DNA of 64,000 bases from Prevotella sp. (GTDB lineage Bacteria; Bacteroidota; Bacteroidia; Bacteroidales; Bacteroidaceae): positions 1 to 64,000 of the forward strand of contig JALEJI010000035.1 of assembly GCA_022769825.1 (NCBI GenBank). The letters run 5' to 3'. Below are positions 51,661 through 60,794 of this stretch, one piece after another; within the stretch, counting starts at the first letter, position 1; each line of letters begins with the position of its first letter. Under the pieces are notes generated by a model. That model did not search any database and had not been told where the DNA came from. It saw only the letters and a program-made list of their open reading frames with translations. Both the position numbers and the translations under genes were made by a program.

Positions 51661-51668
51661 TATCTTTG
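51661..51668 (+). promoter_or_regulatory. -7 element of the phosphosugar mutase gene
   Basis: TATCTTTG, 42 nt before the ATG at 51711. Confidence 0.55.
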
Positions 51669-51710
51669 CCAAAAATATAACTATTAATTACGTTTTAACC
51701 ACAATCAATT

Positions 51711-53459
51711 ATGGATGATAATAAAGAATTGATAGCTCAGTGTGAGGCAAAAGCTAAGCTGTGGCTTGCTCCGGCTTTTGACGAGGAAACCCGCAAGTCA
51801 GTCCAGTCTATGCTTGACAATGAGGACAAGACGGATCTTATAGAGAGCTTTTATAAAGACCTTGAATTTGGTACTGGCGGCTTGCGTGGTATCATGGGAG
51901 CAGGTTCTAACCGCATGAATGTCTACACTGTTGGGATGGCAACACAAGGCTTCGCCAACTACTTGAAGAAAAACTTCAAAGATCGCAAGGAAATCTCAGT
52001 AGTGGTTTGTCACGATTGCCGAAATAATAGCAGACTATACGCCGAGACTGTGGCCAATATTTTCTCCGCTAATGGTATCAAGGCTTATCTGTTTGATGAC
52101 CTTCGTCCGACACCAGAGTGCTCTTTTGCCATTCGCTATTTGAAGGCACAGGGCGGTGTTAATATTACAGCAAGCCACAACCCTCGCGAGTACAATGGTT
52201 ACAAGGCCTATTGGGAAGATGGCGCACAAGTGCTTGCGCCACACGACAAGGGTATCATCGATGAGGTTAACAAATGCACCATAGCTGACGTGAAGTTTGC
52301 TGGGAACAAGGACCTTATCCAGATTGTAGGTGAAGACATTGATGAGCCTTACCTTCGCCAGATTCGTACAATAAGCATTGATCCCGAAGTCATTAAGAAG
52401 CAGCACGACTTAAAAATCGTTTACACGCCTCTTCATGGCGCTGGTCGCGTGATTATTCCACGCTCATTGGCATACTGGGGATTTGACAATGTTCATTGTG
52501 TGTTTGAGCAAATGATAAAGGATGGAAACTTTCCGACAGTGGACCGTCCAAATCCAGAGTTTGCCGAGGCATTGACCCTTGGCTTGCGTGATGCCAAGAA
52601 ATTGGACGCAGACATTCTCATGGCTTCAGACCCAGATGCAGACCGCGTTGGCATGGCGTGCAAGAATGACAAAGGCGAGTGGGTGCTTATCAACGGCAAC
52701 CAGACGTGCATGATTTTCTTGTGGTACATCATCTCAAATCGCAAGGCTAAAGGTCTGCTAAAGCCAACTGATTTCATAGTCAAGACCATCGTTACTACAG
52801 AACTTATCAAGAAGATAGCCGACAAGCAAGGCGTGGAGATGCGTGATTGCTATACAGGCTTCAAGTGGATTGCACGTGAGATAGCCCTTTCAGAAGGCAA
52901 GCAACAATATATTGGTGGTGGTGAGGAAAGTTACGGCTTCCTCGCAGAGGACTTCGTCAGGGACAAGGATGCAGTATCGGCATGCTCGCTTCTCGCTGAG
53001 ATCTGCGCTTATGCCAAGGATCAAGGCAAGACGCTTTACGACATCTTGATGGACATTTACAAGGAGTATGGCTTCTCCAAGGAGTACACTATCAATGTAG
53101 AGCGCCCTGGAAAGGCTGGGGCTGAGGAAATTCAGAAGATGATGGCAGATTTCCGGGCCAATCCTCCAAGGGATCTCGGCGGTTCTAAGGTCGTGCTTTG
53201 GAAAGATTATAAGACGTTGGAAGCTACCGACGACAAGGGTAACAAGGCAAAACTTGATATGCCAGAAACAAGCAATGTGCTGCAATGGTTCTGCAATGAC
53301 GATACGAAAGTCAGCGTACGTCCTTCAGGCACTGAGCCTAAGATTAAATTCTACATCGAGGTCAAAGGCGTTATGAAGGACGCGTCTGAGTATGAGGCTC
53401 TTGACAAGAAAGGTGTAGAGAAAATCGAGGCTATCAAGAAGAGTTTGCGTCTTTCCTAA
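51711..53459 (+). CDS. phospho-sugar mutase (phosphoglucomutase/phosphomannomutase)
   Basis: A 582-residue alpha-D-phosphohexomutase. The active-site phosphoserine loop T-A-S-H-N-P-R-E-Y-N-G-Y-K, the metal loop A-S-D-P-D-A-D-R, the sugar-binding G-G-G-E-E-S-Y-G-F and the phosphate-binding R-P-S-G-T-E-P-K are all present and in order. It interconverts hexose 1- and 6-phosphates. The length matches the long PGM2-like branch common in Bacteroidetes. Confidence 0.93.
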   Translation: MDDNKELIAQCEAKAKLWLAPAFDEETRKSVQSMLDNEDKTDLIESFYKDLEFGTGGLRGIMGAGSNRMNVYTVGMATQGFANYLKKNFKDRKEISVVVCHDCRNNSRLYAETVANIFSANGIKAYLFDDLRPTPECSFAIRYLKAQGGVNITASHNPREYNGYKAYWEDGAQVLAPHDKGIIDEVNKCTIADVKFAGNKDLIQIVGEDIDEPYLRQIRTISIDPEVIKKQHDLKIVYTPLHGAGRVIIPRSLAYWGFDNVHCVFEQMIKDGNFPTVDRPNPEFAEALTLGLRDAKKLDADILMASDPDADRVGMACKNDKGEWVLINGNQTCMIFLWYIISNRKAKGLLKPTDFIVKTIVTTELIKKIADKQGVEMRDCYTGFKWIAREIALSEGKQQYIGGGEESYGFLAEDFVRDKDAVSACSLLAEICAYAKDQGKTLYDILMDIYKEYGFSKEYTINVERPGKAGAEEIQKMMADFRANPPRDLGGSKVVLWKDYKTLEATDDKGNKAKLDMPETSNVLQWFCNDDTKVSVRPSGTEPKIKFYIEVKGVMKDASEYEALDKKGVEKIEAIKKSLRLS

Positions 53460-53479
53460 ACTTTGAATTAACGATAAAC

Positions 53480-53518
53480 GCTGGGGTGCTGTAAAAATAT
53501 GGCAGCCCCAGCATTTTT
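53480..53518 (+). terminator. intrinsic terminator after the mutase gene
   Basis: GCTGGGGTGC (from 53480) pairs with GCAGCCCCAGC (to 53512) with one bulge, followed by six T residues. Confidence 0.8.
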
Positions 53519-53588
53519 TCTCTATTATAGGATGACATTGTCCTATATGTGTTGCAAAACAAAATAAGCAAGAAGGCAATTTCAAAAC

Positions 53589-54575
53589 ATGGTGAAGCAA
53601 ATAAGGTGGGGATTTATAGGATGTGGCGAAGTCACAGAAAAGAAATCCGGACCGGCATTCAATGAAGTTGAAGGCTCTTGTGTCGAAGCGGTTATGAGCC
53701 GTAACGAGCAACGGGTAAAGGAATATGCCAAACGTCATGGCATACCCAAATGGTATACGGATGCCCAACAGCTTGTTGATGATCCGGATGTTAACGCCAT
53801 ATACATAGCCACGCCTCCGTCTTCTCATGCCACTTACGCCATCATGTGCATGCGTGCTGGCAAGCCATGTTATGTGGAAAAGCCCTTGGCGGCAAACTAT
53901 GAGGATTGTATTCGCGTCAATCGTATTAGTGAACAGACAGGTGTTCCATGTTTTGTTGCTTATTATCGACGATACTTGCCTTATTTCAATAAAGTTAGAG
54001 ATATCATCGCAGCAGATGGTATAGGCAAGGTGTTGACAGTGCAGTTGCAGTTTGCCGTGCCACCGCGTGACCTTGATTATAATGCTTCATCATTAAAACC
54101 ATGGAGGCTTCAACCTGACATCTCTGGTGGAGGATATTTCTACGATCTTGCGCCTCACCAACTTGATCTTTTGCAGGAGCTGTTTGGCACCATAGTCAGG
54201 GCACATGGTTATCCGACAAATAGAGAACACCTTTATCAAGCAGAAGACACCATTTCCGCGGCATTCATTTTCGATAGCGGAATATCAGGTAGTGCTTCTT
54301 GGTGTTTTGTCGGACACGAGAGTTATAGGGCAGACCGGATAACCGCCATTGGCGACAAGGGAATACTGTCGTTTAGCGTATACAATTATGATCCTATTGA
54401 GCTTGTAAACAATTCGGGTGCAAAGAGTTTCATAGTCCCTAATCCACCTTACGTTCAATTGCCAATAATCACTTCTGTCATCCACCATCTTCAAGGCCTT
54501 GACAAATGTACGGCAACTTCTGTGAGTGCTACACCAGTCAATTGGGTCATGGATCGTGTGCTTGGCAAGTTCTGA
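53589..54575 (+). CDS. Gfo/Idh/MocA-family oxidoreductase
   Basis: A 328-residue NAD(P)-dependent enzyme. The Rossmann loop is G-F-I-G-C-G-E-V-T near residues 8-16, and the family motif is V-E-K-P-L-A near 97-102; a C-terminal alpha/beta domain follows with G-G-G-Y-F-Y-D-L-A-P-H-Q near 181-192 supplying the catalytic His region. The substrate, probably a sugar or inositol derivative, is not evident. It lies 14 nt before the TamA/BamA-like gene, an odd pairing. Confidence 0.9.
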   Translation: MVKQIRWGFIGCGEVTEKKSGPAFNEVEGSCVEAVMSRNEQRVKEYAKRHGIPKWYTDAQQLVDDPDVNAIYIATPPSSHATYAIMCMRAGKPCYVEKPLAANYEDCIRVNRISEQTGVPCFVAYYRRYLPYFNKVRDIIAADGIGKVLTVQLQFAVPPRDLDYNASSLKPWRLQPDISGGGYFYDLAPHQLDLLQELFGTIVRAHGYPTNREHLYQAEDTISAAFIFDSGISGSASWCFVGHESYRADRITAIGDKGILSFSVYNYDPIELVNNSGAKSFIVPNPPYVQLPIITSVIHHLQGLDKCTATSVSATPVNWVMDRVLGKF

Positions 54576-54589
54576 AATAAAAAGAGACA

Positions 54590-56839
54590 TTGGAAAAATC
54601 ATACAAGAACTTATACCACAATCAATTATTACAATTAGCACTATTGTGCTTTCTTGTAATTATAACGGGGTGTAGCTCTTCAAAATACATTCCAGAAAAT
54701 GAATATCTCCTTCAGAAGGTGGAGATACATGCAGATGTCAAAGGTTTTGACGTCTCTTCCGTAGCGCCTTACATACGGCAAAAAGCCAACTCCAAGTGGT
54801 TCTCGCTTTTCAAGATACCACTTGTGACTTATTCCATGTCTGGAAAGGACAGCACCAAATGGATTAACCGCACATTGAAAAACATGGGTGAGGCACCTGT
54901 TATTTTCGATAGCGTTCAAGCATGTCTTTCTGTTGATGACCTTCGCAATGCCTTGAAAAACATGGGATATATGCATGCTACGGTAGACTTGAAAACCAAG
55001 GTGAAAGGTAGAAAGATAACCGCAACTTACGTATTGCACCCTGGTAACCCATTCTACATAGACAATGTAAGATATGACATTCAAGACTCTGGAGTAGCTA
55101 CAGTTCTCTCTAATTATTTCTCAGAGCTTCAAAAAAAGCATGCCAAATCACATGTATTGATAAAGGGCAGTCCTTTTACCGTAAGCAAGCTTGAAGAGGA
55201 ACGTAAACTTATTACCGAGATTTTGCTCGACTCAGGTTATTATAAATTTCATAAGGACTTCATTAAATTTGACGCTGATACATCCGTAAACAATACCGAT
55301 GTTGATGTGACTGTTCATTTGTTGAAGTTTCGCGCTAACAATGATTCGCCAGAAATTTCACATCCGAGATATATCATTGGCAAAATCAATTATTCCACGG
55401 ACAACGGAAAGTTGCATCTTACGCGTAATGTTCTTGATAATGCCACAATACTCAAAGAGGGAAAGCGTTACAGCTATTCAGACCTTGAGGAGACTTATCG
55501 CAATTTTGGACGTTTGTCAGCCGTTAGGTATACAAGCATACAATTTCGTGAAGAGCCCAACACGAACAGTCTTGATTGTGACATTCAGTTGAATACGAAT
55601 AATCCATCCACTATAGCTTTCCAACCAGAGGGGACAAATACAGCGGGTGACTTAGGTGCCGCTATGTCATTGACATATCAGAATCGCAACATTTTTCATG
55701 GTTCGGAGCTTTTCAGTGCGGAAGTAAGAGGCGCTTTCGAAGCGATAACTGGTCTTGAGGGATATAGGGATGAAAATTTCATGGAGTGGAGTGCAGAAAC
55801 AAAATTGCAATTTCCTCGATTGCTTGTTCCATTCGCTTCAAGAAGTCTGCTTCGACGCAGCACGGCGATTTCAGAACTGTCATTGTCGTGGGATATGCAA
55901 AACCGTCCAGAGTTCCATCGTCGAGTCTTTTCTACGGCTTGGCGGTATCGTTGGTCATCGCCTGACAGTCATATAAATTATCGTCTTGATATTCCTGACC
56001 TTAATTATGTTTACATGCCATGGATCAGCGAGACATTTAAGAAAAACTATCTTGACAATGCCGATAATCGTAATGCCATATTACGCTATAATTATGAAGA
56101 CCTCTTCATAATGAAGTTAGGCTTTGGATTAACCTATAATAATGGCATAGACGCGTTACGATTCAATGTTGAGACGGCGGGCAATTTTCTTAATGCGTTG
56201 TCGAGCAGCATGAAATTTCATACCAACAGCAGTGGCAGGCACACGCTATTTGGCATAGCTTATGCCCAATACGCTAAGCTCGATTTTGACTACACGCGCC
56301 TTTTAACCTTCGACGCCCATAACAGCCTGGCTCTTCATGCGGACTTTGGCATTGCATATCCTTATGGTAATAGCGATATCCTGCCATTTGAGAAAAGATA
56401 TTTCTCAGGTGGAGCCAACAGCGTAAGAGGTTGGAGCGTTAGAGAACTGGGACCAGGCTCTTTCAAGGGGAAAGATGGGCGTATCGATTTCATAAACCAG
56501 ACAGGTGACATGAAGCTTGACTTGAACGCTGAATACAGAACGTTCCTTTTCTGGAAATTCAACGGAGCGATATTTGTTGACGCGGGCAATATTTGGACGC
56601 TGCGCGATTATCCAGACCAGCCAGGTGGGCAATTCAAGTGGGGTAGTTTCTTGAAGCAGATAGCAGTGGCTTATGGATTGGGATTGCGCTTAAACTTCAA
56701 CTATTTCATTTTGCGTTTCGACATGGGTATGAAAGCTATAAATCCGGCTTACAGCGACAGTAATGAGCATTATGCCATTATTCATCCGGATTTTAGTCGA
56801 GATTTCACCTTTCATTTTGCTGTTGGCTTACCTTTCTAA
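54590..56839 (+). CDS. TamA/BamA-like outer-membrane protein with lipoprotein signal
   Basis: A 749-residue protein. The N-terminus has a hydrophobic segment and lipobox I-I-T-G-C-S-S-S at about 25-32. POTRA-like modules occupy about 40-320. The C-terminal 400 residues form a BamA-type barrel with R-Y-F-S-G-G-A-N-S-V-R-G near 603-614 (the conserved R-G loop) and terminal F-H-F-A-V-G-L-P-F. Such lipidated Omp85 proteins are known in Bacteroidetes. The start is taken as TTG at 54590, because no in-frame ATG precedes the signal sequence. It should assist outer-membrane protein insertion. Confidence 0.85.
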   Translation: MEKSYKNLYHNQLLQLALLCFLVIITGCSSSKYIPENEYLLQKVEIHADVKGFDVSSVAPYIRQKANSKWFSLFKIPLVTYSMSGKDSTKWINRTLKNMGEAPVIFDSVQACLSVDDLRNALKNMGYMHATVDLKTKVKGRKITATYVLHPGNPFYIDNVRYDIQDSGVATVLSNYFSELQKKHAKSHVLIKGSPFTVSKLEEERKLITEILLDSGYYKFHKDFIKFDADTSVNNTDVDVTVHLLKFRANNDSPEISHPRYIIGKINYSTDNGKLHLTRNVLDNATILKEGKRYSYSDLEETYRNFGRLSAVRYTSIQFREEPNTNSLDCDIQLNTNNPSTIAFQPEGTNTAGDLGAAMSLTYQNRNIFHGSELFSAEVRGAFEAITGLEGYRDENFMEWSAETKLQFPRLLVPFASRSLLRRSTAISELSLSWDMQNRPEFHRRVFSTAWRYRWSSPDSHINYRLDIPDLNYVYMPWISETFKKNYLDNADNRNAILRYNYEDLFIMKLGFGLTYNNGIDALRFNVETAGNFLNALSSSMKFHTNSSGRHTLFGIAYAQYAKLDFDYTRLLTFDAHNSLALHADFGIAYPYGNSDILPFEKRYFSGGANSVRGWSVRELGPGSFKGKDGRIDFINQTGDMKLDLNAEYRTFLFWKFNGAIFVDAGNIWTLRDYPDQPGGQFKWGSFLKQIAVAYGLGLRLNFNYFILRFDMGMKAINPAYSDSNEHYAIIHPDFSRDFTFHFAVGLPF

Positions 56840-56848
56840 GTGTTTTTC

Positions 56849-56879
56849 TTGGAAATATTGTCTATTTTTAATATCTTTG
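56849..56879 (+). promoter_or_regulatory. promoter of the LacI-type regulator gene
   Basis: TTG (56849-56851), 20 nt, then TATCTTTG (56872-56879), 22 nt before the ATG at 56902. Confidence 0.65.
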
Positions 56880-56901
56880 TCACCCAATTATATGACATTA
56901 T

Positions 56902-57966
56902 ATGGCGGAAAGAATTAGGATAAAGGACATAGCCTTAAAAGCCGGTGTATCTGTAGGCACGGTGGATAGGGTGCTGCATAAAAGACCAAACGTGTCTGAG
57001 AAAGTCAGGGAGAAAGTAGAGAAAGTTCTGAAGGAACAAAACTACGAACCCAACATGTATGCTTCTGCCTTAGCTTACAACAAGTCATACCATTTTTGTG
57101 TGCTTATTCCAAGTCATGACCAAGTGGCTTATTGGGAAGAGGTGGAGCAAGGAGTTAAAAAAGCGACAGAGGTTAGAAAAGACTTTCATATCTCTGTCAG
57201 TCTGCTTTATTACGATCGTTTCGACAGTGAAAACTTTCTTCAGGAGGCAGAGAAGTGTTTTGATGGCAAGTTTGACGGGATGGTAATCGTTCCAACAACA
57301 CTTGATGTGACGAAAGTGATTACAGACAGACTCCATTCTCAGAACATCCCTTTTGTACTTCTCGATTCATACATGCCAGACTTGCGCCCGTTGGCCTTTT
57401 TTGGCCAAGACTCTTTTGCCAGTGGGTATTTTGCCGCTCGCATGCTCATGCTTATTGCCAGTGAAGAGAGAGAGATAATGCTAATGAAGATTACCAAAGA
57501 CGGTATAGTTGTCAGTAAGCAGCAGGATAACCGTGAAGTCGGCTTCCGCCATTACATGAAGGATCATTTCCCTTCTGTTAAGATAGTGCCGTTGGAATTA
57601 CCGTTTTTCGGCAGTAGGCAGAAGAATGATGCCATATTCAATGAATTCTTCAGCCTTCATCCTGACATACATCATTGTATCACGCTTGGGTCAAAAGCTC
57701 ATATTTTGGGTGAATACTTGTTGCGCTCAAATAGACGTGACATTCAGATAATGGGTTACGACATGGTCAAGAAAAACGCAGAGTGCTTGAGCAAGGGAAG
57801 CATTTCCTTCCTAATTGCCCAACACGCCTATCAGCAGGGATACTCATGCATTGACGCTTTGTTTAAGGCTGTCGTGCTGAAAACTACAGTCCCGGCAATC
57901 AATTATATGCCAATTGAGCTTTTAACCCCTGAAAATGTCAACTTCTACCGTAGAATGCAATTATGA
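56902..57966 (+). CDS. LacI-family transcriptional regulator
   Basis: A 354-residue regulator. The N-terminal LacI HTH reads I-R-I-K-D-I-A-L-K-A-G-V-S-V-G-T-V-D-R-V-L-H, followed by the hinge helix region Y-E-P-N-M-Y-A-S-A-L-A. The rest is a periplasmic-binding-protein-like effector domain. Its stop overlaps the NhaC gene start (ATGA), so the two are translationally coupled and the antiporter, or genes elsewhere, are its likely targets. The effector is probably a sugar-like ligand by family. Confidence 0.9.
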   Translation: MAERIRIKDIALKAGVSVGTVDRVLHKRPNVSEKVREKVEKVLKEQNYEPNMYASALAYNKSYHFCVLIPSHDQVAYWEEVEQGVKKATEVRKDFHISVSLLYYDRFDSENFLQEAEKCFDGKFDGMVIVPTTLDVTKVITDRLHSQNIPFVLLDSYMPDLRPLAFFGQDSFASGYFAARMLMLIASEEREIMLMKITKDGIVVSKQQDNREVGFRHYMKDHFPSVKIVPLELPFFGSRQKNDAIFNEFFSLHPDIHHCITLGSKAHILGEYLLRSNRRDIQIMGYDMVKKNAECLSKGSISFLIAQHAYQQGYSCIDALFKAVVLKTTVPAINYMPIELLTPENVNFYRRMQL

Positions 57967-59237
57967 ACAAAGGCTTTCTTGCGCTCTCGCCACTTATCGT
58001 TTTTGTGGTGCTTTACCTTGTGCTCAGTCTCGTGGCAGGTGACTTCAGCAGCGTGCCATTGACTGTGGTATTTCTTATCTCAAGTGTCTATGCGGTAGCT
58101 ACATCCACTAAATTCTCCCTTAAAGAACGCATTGACATTTATGGCCAAGGTGCCTCCATGCCTAATTTGCTCTTGATGTTATGGATATATGTCCTTGCGG
58201 GAGCATTCTCGCAGTCGGCTAAAGGCATGGGTGCCATAGACACGACTGTCAACCTTGCACTTAACATTCTTCCACCGAGCATGATTCTTCCTGGGCTCTT
58301 TGTCACGGCATGCTTTATATCAATATCCATTGGCACAAGCGTTGGCACAGTGGTTACCTTAGTACCTATCGCCGCTGGCATAGCGACGCAGACGAATAGC
58401 AATGTAGCATTGCTGACAGCAGTCATAGTGGGAGGAGCTTATTTCGGTGATAATTTGTCGTTTATCTCCGACACTACTGTAGTGGCCACCCAGACACAAG
58501 GCGTAATGATGAAAGACAAGTTTAAGGTTAATCTCATGATAGTGGTTCCTGCCGTTGTCGTCGTGCTTGCCGTGTATGCTTTTATGGGCTTTGGCATGCA
58601 GGCTCCAACACATGTCGGCCAAACAGACCTATTGAAGGTGATACCTTACCTTGCTGTCCTTGTGACGGCTGTTTGTGGTCTCAACGTCATGGCCGTGCTT
58701 GTTCTTGGCATAGCTTTGTGTGGAATCATAGGGGTATTGGGCGGTTCGTACGACTTCTATGGATGGCTCAATGCTTTGGGTAATGGAATAGTCGGCATGG
58801 GTGAACTCATTATCATAGCCATGATGGCAGGTGGCATGCTTGAGATTATCAAGGTTAATGATGGCATCGATTATATAATAGAAAAATTGTCTGGCAGGAT
58901 TCGTGGAAAGCGTGGGGCTGAGTTTTCAATTGCCGCTCTTGTTAGTCTTGTCAATCTTTGCACGGCTAACAATACGGTCGCAATACTTACAGTAGGAAAC
59001 ATAGCCAAGCAAATAAGCGAGAAATTTGGCATTGACCCACGCAAGACAGCAAGCATCTTGGACACGTTCTCGTGTACCATTCAGGGCATTATACCTTATG
59101 GCGTGCAAATCTTGTTGGCTGCCGGACTTGCGCACGTTCAGCCTGTGGACATAATACCATATTTGTATTATCCTTTCGCCATAGGTATAGCGGCATCGTT
59201 GTCGATATTGCTTCGCTATCCTAAGCGGTATTCATAA
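57963..59237 (+). CDS. NhaC-family Na+/H+ antiporter
   Basis: A 424-residue inner-membrane protein with about eleven hydrophobic segments. The family core G-T-S-V-G-T-V-V-T-L-V-P-I-A and G-G-A-Y-F-G-D-N-L-S-F-I-S-D-T-T (about residues 164-179) matches the NhaC/PF03553 type. It should exchange sodium or another solute for protons; some members of this group move organic acids or amino acids instead. It overlaps the LacI-type gene by 4 nt. Confidence 0.85.
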   Translation: MNKGFLALSPLIVFVVLYLVLSLVAGDFSSVPLTVVFLISSVYAVATSTKFSLKERIDIYGQGASMPNLLLMLWIYVLAGAFSQSAKGMGAIDTTVNLALNILPPSMILPGLFVTACFISISIGTSVGTVVTLVPIAAGIATQTNSNVALLTAVIVGGAYFGDNLSFISDTTVVATQTQGVMMKDKFKVNLMIVVPAVVVVLAVYAFMGFGMQAPTHVGQTDLLKVIPYLAVLVTAVCGLNVMAVLVLGIALCGIIGVLGGSYDFYGWLNALGNGIVGMGELIIIAMMAGGMLEIIKVNDGIDYIIEKLSGRIRGKRGAEFSIAALVSLVNLCTANNTVAILTVGNIAKQISEKFGIDPRKTASILDTFSCTIQGIIPYGVQILLAAGLAHVQPVDIIPYLYYPFAIGIAASLSILLRYPKRYS

Positions 59238-59252
59238 TTCTTGGTTTGGCAA

Positions 59253-60056
59253 ATGCAAGAGATGGATGTCATCACACGCAATTTCTTCAGACTGTTGCGC
59301 TCGGGCGCATGGAATGAGGATGAGGCACTCGAGCCAATGTCACATTTCAAATGGAACAGGCTTGAGCAGATGGTTCGTGCCCAACGAGTGGGTTCTATCA
59401 TCAAAGCTGGACTTAAACGTATTGGCGAGAATGTTTGGGTAAACATTCCCGAGGAATTTCTTGCTGATGTAAATGAAGGCATTGCGGATTCTAAATCAAG
59501 GCTTCAACTTAGCAATGCATTCCTCAATGTAAGGTTTGACCATATCAAAAATGAGGAAATCCATGCCATAGATACAAACGTGGCCTCGCTCGACGTGCTT
59601 AAGATAATAGTGGGAACCGTTTCCACCATGCTCAATCAAGGCATCATGATAAAAGGCATGCTGGAGCTGGGACGTTATCTCCGTTTGCAAGGCGACCATG
59701 TGGATTTCGTAAAGCTTGACAAGTGGCTTTCCAAACTCCATCTTGTCCGCATGGCACAATTGCAAGGCAGTATGCTGGTTGCTGTTTTTAACTTTGAAAC
59801 CGACGAATTGCCTTTCGTTCACCATTTAGAGCCATCGGCCTACAATCTTGTCTTACGTTCGGTAAACCACACCGCAAGCGATACCGCTGAAGAATGGCAT
59901 TTTCGCCAGAGCCGATCAGGCTTCGTGACAAACAACTCCCAGTTGCTTCGCCGCAACCTTAGGCGTAGCCTACGCTATTTGCCCTATGCACCAATAGAGA
60001 CCGTCAGCAATTATATCAACAATTTTGCGCGTTCACTGCAGGAAATAGAAGAGTAG
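59253..60056 (+). CDS. hypothetical helical protein, loosely like the C-terminal part of NTP_transf_5
   Basis: A 267-residue protein without signal peptide or membrane segments, mostly helical. I do not recognise a catalytic motif. The stretch L-N-Q-G-I-M-I-K-G-M-L-E-L-G-R-Y-L and K-W-L-S-K-L-H-L-V-R-M-A recalls the helical half of uncharacterised nucleotidyltransferases (PF14907), but the nucleotidyltransferase Asp motif is absent. Start codons at 59253 and 59262 are possible; the frame's first codon at 59241 is a TTG. It follows the NhaC gene by 15 nt and is probably in its operon. Confidence 0.6.
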   Translation: MQEMDVITRNFFRLLRSGAWNEDEALEPMSHFKWNRLEQMVRAQRVGSIIKAGLKRIGENVWVNIPEEFLADVNEGIADSKSRLQLSNAFLNVRFDHIKNEEIHAIDTNVASLDVLKIIVGTVSTMLNQGIMIKGMLELGRYLRLQGDHVDFVKLDKWLSKLHLVRMAQLQGSMLVAVFNFETDELPFVHHLEPSAYNLVLRSVNHTASDTAEEWHFRQSRSGFVTNNSQLLRRNLRRSLRYLPYAPIETVSNYINNFARSLQEIEE

Positions 60057-60110
60057 TGGCTGTTATGTCATTTCTTTTTTTTACTTTTGCACACATATTT
60101 CAATAATAAC

Positions 60111-60776
60111 ATGAGCAAGACCATATACAGCAGGTTTGATAAAAAAGCCATAACAGATTTACCTGTGGTAACATTTCCAGGCAAGATTATCACTATTATC
60201 ACTGCTGGTGAAGCCGAAAAAGCTGTTGACTGTCTTCTTAATAGCGACATCATCGGTGTCGATACTGAGACAAAGCCATCTTTTCATAAAGGTGAACAAA
60301 ACAAGGTAGCTTTGCTTCAAGTGTCCAACCGTGATATGTGTTTTTTGTTTCGCTTGAACCTGACTGGCATCACGCCAGCTATAAAACGTCTGCTTGAGGA
60401 CAGGAGCGTAAAGAAAATTGGCTTGTCGTGGCACGACGACATTAGGGGCTTGGAAGCAAGAAGCAAGTTTAAACCAGGACTATTCATTGATTTGCAGGAT
60501 ATTGTGGGCGAAATTGGCATTAAGGACCTTAGCCTTCAAAAGATATTCGCTAATATTTTTCATCAGAAAATATCCAAGCGTCAACGGCTTACCAATTGGG
60601 AGACTCCAGTGTTGACAGATAAGCAAAAGATGTATGCCGCAATCGACGCATGGAGCTGTATACAGATTTATGAGGAAATATTGCGGTTGAAAAAAACTGG
60701 CGAATACGACCTTGTCGTTGTTCCGGAACCAGAACAACCAAGGGCTATCAATGTTGACAAGAAGGAAAAACAGTAA
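60111..60776 (+). CDS. RNase D/WRN-type 3'-5' exonuclease domain protein
   Basis: A 221-residue single-domain DEDDy exonuclease. The four acidic motifs are visible: Exo I I-G-V-D-T-E-T near residues 51-57, Exo II in S-W-H-D-D-I-R-G-L near 109-117, and Exo III Y-A-A-I-D-A-W near 181-187 with its Tyr. It should degrade single-stranded RNA or DNA ends in the cytoplasm. Its ATG at 60111 follows the -7 element TACTTTTG (60082-60089). It probably shares a transcript with the methyltransferase 18 nt downstream. Confidence 0.88.
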   Translation: MSKTIYSRFDKKAITDLPVVTFPGKIITIITAGEAEKAVDCLLNSDIIGVDTETKPSFHKGEQNKVALLQVSNRDMCFLFRLNLTGITPAIKRLLEDRSVKKIGLSWHDDIRGLEARSKFKPGLFIDLQDIVGEIGIKDLSLQKIFANIFHQKISKRQRLTNWETPVLTDKQKMYAAIDAWSCIQIYEEILRLKKTGEYDLVVVPEPEQPRAINVDKKEKQ

Positions 60777-60794
60777 GAATTAATCTATTATATA

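Noticed and set aside
59068..60056. Toxin-antitoxin pair from the NhaC neighbour
   Set aside because: The 267-residue protein is too long for a typical antitoxin and no toxin-like partner is present.
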